Assembly: GCA_037349105.1 (NCBI GenBank) | Contig: JAYJMM010000039.1 | Location: forward strand, 1,488,001 to 1,552,000 | Origin: Limnomonas spitsbergensis | Taxonomy: Eukaryota > Chlorophyta > Chlorophyceae > Chlamydomonadales | Direction: 5' to 3' | Length of the DNA stretch: 64,000 bases | In this document: piece after piece, positions 58,501 through 64,000 of the stretch | Layout: each line of letters begins with the position of its first letter | How positions within the stretch are numbered: the stretch's first letter is position 1 | The notes under the pieces: generated by a model | Database searches by the model: none | What the model saw: the letters and a program-made list of their open reading frames with translations, nothing else | What the model was told of the DNA's origin: nothing | Position numbers and translations under genes: made by a program

Positions 58501-60911
58501 ACATCAAAAAACGGGCCTCCTCACGAGACTTCCCCTGCAGTGAACCAGTGATCATCATTGAGGATTGCTCAAGAGCTCTGCCTCCAGACACCGCAGCCGG
58601 CGCTGACCTGGGGATGAGAGCTGAGAGCCACTCCTGTTGCCGCCGCTAGACGTCTCAGGCTGCTGCTGGCGCTGCTGGGGCCGCCGGCACTCCATAGTGT
58701 TGCAGCCTAGCCTGCAGGAATCGTGGTCATCAAGTACCCTTAATTTATTTGCTGGTGCAGCGAAGCCTGCCGTGATAATCGTGCTGTGACTCTGCTTCTG
58801 GATGCCCAACACGGGCCTTGGCTCCTTGCCTGCTGGGGATCTTGGTACTCCTGTGCTCCCTCATGGTGCAACAGACCCTGCAGGGGCAGCAAAGCCTGCA
58901 GTTCAATCGGTTGGACCGAAAATCACGACATGTTGCTGTCTAGCCAGCCTATGCCTCAAGATGATGTCCCTCCCACGGATGTGCCAGGTTTTGACAAGAA
59001 TAGTAGTTTCTTAGACTCCTTGGCTGGGCTAGATTTTGAGTGAACGAGGAGGCTCTAGGGTGAACCCTACGGCGGGGCCTTCATGGGAGTGAAGGTGCCG
59101 AAGGGCTGGTCAGCAGTTTGGTTTGACTTGGTATGATGTTTGCCTGGTACCCGCCGCCCTTGAGCCAGCAGTCAACATCAAGAAAACACTGCCAGCAGCA
59201 GCAACAACGAATAGCAGCAAACAGCAGCAGTGATGGATTTGCTGCAGGCAGCAGGCCTCCAGGGGAGCCCGTCTACCCCTGAAGAAGTTTTGGGGGGAGT
59301 TATCCAGTACCGGTATCCACCCTTTTCAATTACATTGTTGGGGTAGGATCCGAATTTGTTGAAGCCTATCCACCCCACGAGTACGTGAGATGTGCCTGAT
59401 TTTGTTGGGGAGTGCCGCACAGAGTCATCTCGCTGTGATTGGTGATGCCGGCTCAAGTGGTGCATTTTGTCCTCAAGTGGGAGTGTGAGGCATCACGGTT
59501 GTACACGAGGTTTGTGTGGCGGGTTGTGGTTCGTTTCACACATGTGGACCTACATGTTTGGCTTTTATGAACGTGGGTCGGTACAGCACGATACGGCACA
59601 GGTCAAGCCAGATTGTACTATTTTTAGGTAGTCGGATTCGGCAAGAGTAAAGCCGGATTGTGCCAACTCGTCTATAATAGGTATTTGTGCATTCTCACAG
59701 CATAAGCCAGGCTGCATTTGTACCCTCGGCTATGTTTATACAATGCCCCATTGCTCCCTGATATTAGGGCAGGGCGTTTATTATGAGTGCAAGGGGGGTA
59801 TTGTCCCTCCTTGCCTGCTGGTCCAAATGACGCAGCGGCTGAAGAAACAATTGAACAAACAACTGGATTGCCCTGAGGTGTAACGTCATTGACAGTTGGA
59901 TTGCGGATGTGAGATCACGTGTTATATTTTTGAGAGCTCATGGACCGACTGATGATTAGCCGGTTACAGCAATTGGAGAGGCATGCAGACGCAACAAAGC
60001 TGGTCAACATCTTTGCTTCACTGCCCCCGCTGCACTGTGGATGCCAATGTGCATGACGCATTGACGTTACATCTCCGAAACGACAGATGTACTGTTCTGT
60101 GACGATGCCCGATTTTAAGTGCGCTCAATACCACTTTGGACAGGCTGGTGGGCTATCACGAGTCTGCTGCAGGGTCAATGGCATTACACCGATGGGGCCT
60201 GCTCGAAAAGGCTCGGCCGCGTGGGCGCCCGACTGTCCCGTTGGGAGAAAAGAAAAAGAACTTAATGGAAAGTCACCTGAAGGGTTACAGGGGACCTAAT
60301 ATGACCAATCTAAGGCCGGTGGCCGTTGTAACAGGGGTTGCAGCTCCTGTGTCATCCCATTCATTGTAGCTGAACTGTAGCCCGCACCCCATGGATCGGC
60401 TGATGGTTGACCTGAAAACGGGATTCAATTCGTCACAAAGCATGTTACAGTGGCATAAAACATTTTTACCGGTATCAACGCACGGGCTAACCGCCGCCCA
60501 AGCAGTCCTGCTACATCGCATATGATACAACTAAGCAAGCCTGCCTTGAGCTGAGTACCCAAGCCGGCATGGCACCGCCATCATCAATCTGGTCAAAGCA
60601 CTTTCACGACGATAGGAAAATACTGTAGACATGTACAGGAGCAACTAGTCATGTCCCCTCATGTGAAGTTTTGTGAAGTTTTTACAGTCCAACAGAGCAT
60701 CACACTTGATGCATGGGACACGTGCCCGTAAACCGGTACAGGCACTTGATACACTAGGACAGAAAGCGAAAACCAGTGACCCCCCTGGGCAAGCAACTAG
60801 CACACAACCACGACAGTGGCGTGGGAATGAACCCCATAGTGCAGAAGATAAGCCCCAGCCATAAAACATGACGTGGGTGGAAAAGAGTTCGATTGAGCAC
60901 CGCCTAGAGAG
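58501..60911. other. 3' flank and intergenic spacer
   Basis: After the decayed exon copies I see no exons. The spacer holds a partial family-1 copy (about 59870-59895, minus), a full one at 60172-60245 and a probable family-3 copy at 60300-60390 (minus). Confidence 0.55.
60172..60245 (+). repeat. Dispersed repeat family 1, copy
   Basis: GTCAATGGCATTACACC, GGGGCCTGCTCGAAAAGG and CTCGGCCGCGTGGGCGCCC are in family order. It is among the best-preserved copies. Confidence 0.72.
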
Positions 60912-61565
60912 TTAGGGGGGAGACAGGGATTTTGGCAGAGTTTTGAGATGATTCTCTCTTTTCATGATACACTGAAAGATAAAACAACCAAATTTCTTCC
61001 AGAACACATATGCAGAGTCCGCTGCATTTAGTTTGCCCCACACTCCATTTGCGTACCGTTTCATGGCCTCATCCTCGTCCTCTAGGAAATTATGGAAAGT
61101 AAGGTTAAACTGAAAACGAAGGTCTGTATAGAACGGGCAGTAAATCATGTGAAGCTCATCCTCCCGACATTTAAGATTGCAACATCTACAAATCCTCTCG
61201 CTACGAGGCACACATGGTTTCTCAAAGCGCCCCGTCTCAACATTCAGCCAATGCGACCCCATCCGATACCGGGCTACAGCAAAAATAATATTAGGCTTAC
61301 TCAAATTGTACCAGAAAGTCTCCTGCACATCACGCTCATAGTCAGGGCAGGTCACTGAAGCACTGATGTGCTTGCTGGCTGCCTGAGTTGTACACCATGT
61401 CGGTGCATTGCGGTTGCTTGCGGTGACAGCTCGCTGCAAGTCTTCATGGTGTGGGCTGATGACCATGCCGTGATATGCCATGATCGATGTACTGTTGTGC
61501 TTGACATTGGATGATGTACTGTGGTGCCGTATTGGCAAGACTTTGCATGACTGCAGGTTTGGCAA
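60912..61565 (-). mobile_element. Non-LTR retrotransposon (LINE) C-terminal fragment
   Basis: This open frame encodes the region that follows the reverse transcriptase in many LINEs. YRMGSHWLNVETGRF is followed by a zinc-binding cluster, ICRCCNLKCREDELHMIYCPFY (Cys-x2-Cys then His and Cys), and then FNLTFHNFLEDEDEAMKRY. The catalytic reverse-transcriptase motifs (such as YxDD) and an endonuclease are absent, and an in-frame stop lies just upstream of the frame. It is therefore a 5'-truncated copy, as is common for these elements. The frame ends at 60912 (stop). No clear A-rich tail or target duplication was found. The first third of the ORF may not be coding. Confidence 0.7.
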
Positions 61566-62195
61566 GTGGCCGTTTGTCTGCTTTAGATAGCCCAGACATT
61601 TGGCTCAGCAGGTGGTGAAATCATAAGAGGGAGATGGCTTGACTGTCAGACCTTGCTCCGGCCAATCTTGGACAAAAAAACAGGAATCCACGAGAATTCA
61701 GATTACAAAAATCAGGAAGTGAGAGGTAACAACCTGTCGGTACATGTCTTGTAAATCACGAGTTAACAAATAATAGAATCCTGCTCAGGCGATAATCACT
61801 CGTCAAAATAGCTACTACGCTGGCGCACATAACATGCTCTGGCAGGGCAAGCACAAGCGGCTATGCAGCATATGCAACGGTTCACACCTCACATGTAACA
61901 GTTCACACACGCAGGGCAGGTTTGTTTCCAGAGGGTGCCATGTTTCAACACCAGGTCTGCTGATGCTGTCTTGTGACTTAGTTGCAGTGTCTTAGTTTGT
62001 GGATACGCCCGTATTTTATTTGCTGCTCAGGGTTGCAGGACTCGGGTCCAATGCACCCCTTATCATGCTCGCTGAACTCAAAGCGAGTCCGAAATCAAGA
62101 GACCAGCATTCCCTGTTTATTCACAATCAACAAAAATGCTCACTAGAAAGCTTCATCCACCAAGGCCAGCATGAAGCTCTTGACTCCCGCGCTGT
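61566..62195. other. Spacer between LINE fragment and nucleoside-phosphorylase-like gene
   Basis: 3' flank of the gene on the right. The part nearest 61566 may contain older LINE sequence with stops. Nothing else was recognised. Confidence 0.5.
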
Positions 62196-64000
62196 TTAAC
62201 CCTGGTAAACCACCTCAAAGACACAAAGACTAGGGTCCACCTTGTACAGCTCCAAGCACCTGCAGGCATCAGATTAGGGCACACAGATATGTCAAGGACG
62301 TTTCATCCCTGGGCCATGCTCAAAGGCTCGGCCACGTGGGCGCCCAACTGTCTAGACAGGACTTTTAGGGCACAGGCATGTTGATGTTACAACACGCTGT
62401 GGTGATGCAGGAGACAGTTTACGTGGATAACAGGGTCATAGTAAGTATCGGGCGCGTTATTCATACCTGAGCTTCATCATGGTCAGGAAGGCGTTGGAGT
62501 AGGATTGGATCGCCTGGGCGTAGCCGTTCACATGGTCTGCAAGGGGGCAGGGAGACGGGTGGCAGATTGCGCTGTCAGTTACAGATATTGCACTGTCAGC
62601 TACATATTTTGAGCTGTCAGCTACAGGTATTGCATTGCACTGTCAGCTACAGGTGTTAAGTGAATTTATGTTCAGAGCATACACACTTTCTGCTTGTTTT
62701 GCATGACGTCCAAAAGAGGCGGGGGTATGCTATTAACACTCCTCAGCAAGAGTCATCAGGGCTGGAGGGCTCACCAGGCGCGAGCGATCCAGATTCCCAG
62801 ACACCCTCAGAGACCTTCTTGATGGGCTTGTGGCTCCAGTTGGAGGCGGCACGGATCATAGCGTAGGGGATAGGCTTACGTGGCTGCATGCGGGTGTAGT
62901 CCTCCATGGCCTGTCAGGGGCAATGGGGAGGAAGAGGGTGGGAGGCTGGGAGGTGCAGGCAGGTGCAGGGTGTGGGGGATGTAGAGGGTTAGAGCCTGAG
63001 AGGCTTAATGGGCGAGGGTGAGTAGGGGGGAGGGGCGATCGAGGGGTCATGGGCGCGATAGAGGGTGAGAGCAGGCTGGGATGTCACTGGATTCTTACTG
63101 AGGCACTGACAATAAGTGAAATTGCCAGGGTTTCGCCAGGGAGAATCCAATACTCTTCATGGCCATGGCAGCATGGCATTGTTTGACTAACAAGTCCGTG
63201 TTTAAGCCCTTCCTATGGGAGATTCAGCCTCAGCCTTAAGCTGAATACCCCAACCTAATTTTAGGGTTTTGACATCCTGTGATGGTGGTATCTAAATCGA
63301 GTAGTGATTTTCCAATTGTGCGAAGCCATGACCCTCCATGGCATTGTGTGAAGCCATAACCCTCTATGGCCTTGCCAGCATGATAGTGTCCAGCTTTGAG
63401 GTGTCTGTTTTAAAGCCTTTGTTCAGGCGGAAAGACCCTACGCCATCAGCTGAATACGCTCACCTCAACTCAGGTTTTTGACATCCTATAAGAAGGTACT
63501 TGGATTTACGAGTATTTTTAGGCATGGCATGAACATGGTATATATTGTTATACGGTTTACCATACTAGATATATATACACGTGTTTTTCACCTGCGAGAA
63601 GCCGATGCCCTCCATTGCGTTGGCATACATGACGTTGTCCGCCCTGTAGGTGTCGGTGTTGAAGCCCTGGTTGAGGGTGGTGGCCACGAAGCTGCGCGCC
63701 TCCCACTCCCACGGCACCCCGGAGAAGAAGAACTGCGAGTCAATCTGAGAGGCAGCAGGGATAGCCAGGGTCAGCGAACGCTGATACAGGGGGGACTGGC
63801 TGTTGCAGCTTGGCAAATGCAGTCTGGCTATTGCATCTTCAGTGTCGCAATCTGGCTGTGGCAGTCCAGCTCTTGCTGTCTACCTCTTTTTGTCAAGCTG
63901 TTGCAGTGAAGCTGTTCCTGTCCGGATGTTGCCTTGTCCTAGCTGTTGCAGTTCAGCTGTTCCTACCTGGCTGTTGCAATCTAGCTGTTTCTGTCTGGCT
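62196..64000 (-). CDS. Nucleoside-phosphorylase / purine-nucleoside-permease-like protein, 3' part
   Basis: Four 3' exons join in phase: 63744-63592, 62910-62775, 62536-62467 and 62259-62196 (TAA). The 5' part lies beyond the window or in unrecognised exons at 63745-64000. The ~140 visible residues include DSQFFFSGVPWEWEARSF, TLNQGFNTDTYRADNVMYA and NAMEGIGF. The Met-Glu pair in the last resembles the ribose-binding MEG/MES motif of the PNP-UDP phosphorylase superfamily. RKPIPYAMIRAASNW follows, where those enzymes have an RxxSD-like segment, here Asn instead of Asp. The end is EVVYQG. The overall pattern also resembles the fungal/bacterial purine nucleoside permease family, which shares this fold. 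Whether it is an enzyme or a transport-related protein cannot be decided. The exon structure is firm; the family assignment is moderate. Confidence 0.6.
62296..62360 (+). repeat. Dispersed repeat family 1, copy
   Basis: GTCAAGGACGTTTCATCCC, TGGGCCATGCTCAAAGG and CTCGGCCACGTGGGCGCCC are in family order. It lies in an intron of the phosphorylase-like gene. Confidence 0.7.

Overview
This window looks like nuclear DNA from a green alga. The genes are split into many short exons with GT-AG introns. Several proteins begin with Ser/Ala/Arg-rich extensions that resemble organelle transit peptides. The gene set includes a bacterial-type RlmN methyltransferase and a green-lineage plastid protein. Selenoprotein K is present with a eukaryotic SECIS element. 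Introns and spacers are full of minisatellites and small dispersed repeats. The species cannot be fixed from the sequence; a large-genome chlorophyte or prasinophyte is my best guess (inference). All exon models below were built by hand from reading frame, splice-site consensus and phase. No transcript or database evidence was available.

Layout. 1-12647 (+): 3' part of a very long coiled-coil protein gene. 12648-19155: spacer with a broken zinc-finger ORF that looks transposon-derived (15170-16540) and several copies of a GC-rich dispersed repeat. 26603-19156 (-): complete 10-exon RlmN gene. 27401-32568 (+): 9-exon gene for a single-pass membrane protein whose C-terminal part may be AAA-like. 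40958-34494 (-): 8-exon YeeZ-like NAD(P)-binding protein with a probable transit peptide. 46363-42239 (-): 7-exon casein-kinase-1-like kinase. 49309-48008 (-): 4-exon selenoprotein K with an in-frame UGA and a SECIS element at 47816-47748. 49679-58400 (+): 9-exon green-lineage plastid membrane protein. 61565-60912 (-): LINE-type retrotransposon 3' fragment. 64000-62196 (-): 3' part of a nucleoside-phosphorylase/purine-permease-like gene that runs off the window.

The genes do not form a pathway; they are an ordinary eukaryotic series. SELENOK and the plastid gene are divergent, with only 369 bp between their start codons. RlmN and the membrane-protein gene are also divergent, 797 bp apart. At least three genes have probable plastid or mitochondrial products.

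The most unusual signal is structural. Exon-sized pieces, often spanning an exon end and its 5' splice site, have been tandemly copied in five of the genes. In one case the copy grew into an 11-unit minisatellite carrying about ten potential splice donors (52331-52893). Introns also carry arrays with 27, 36 and 51 bp periods. Because these periods are multiples of three, they create long but spurious ORFs on both strands. One array appears to have grown inside a ~200 bp inverted-repeat element that has two other copies here.
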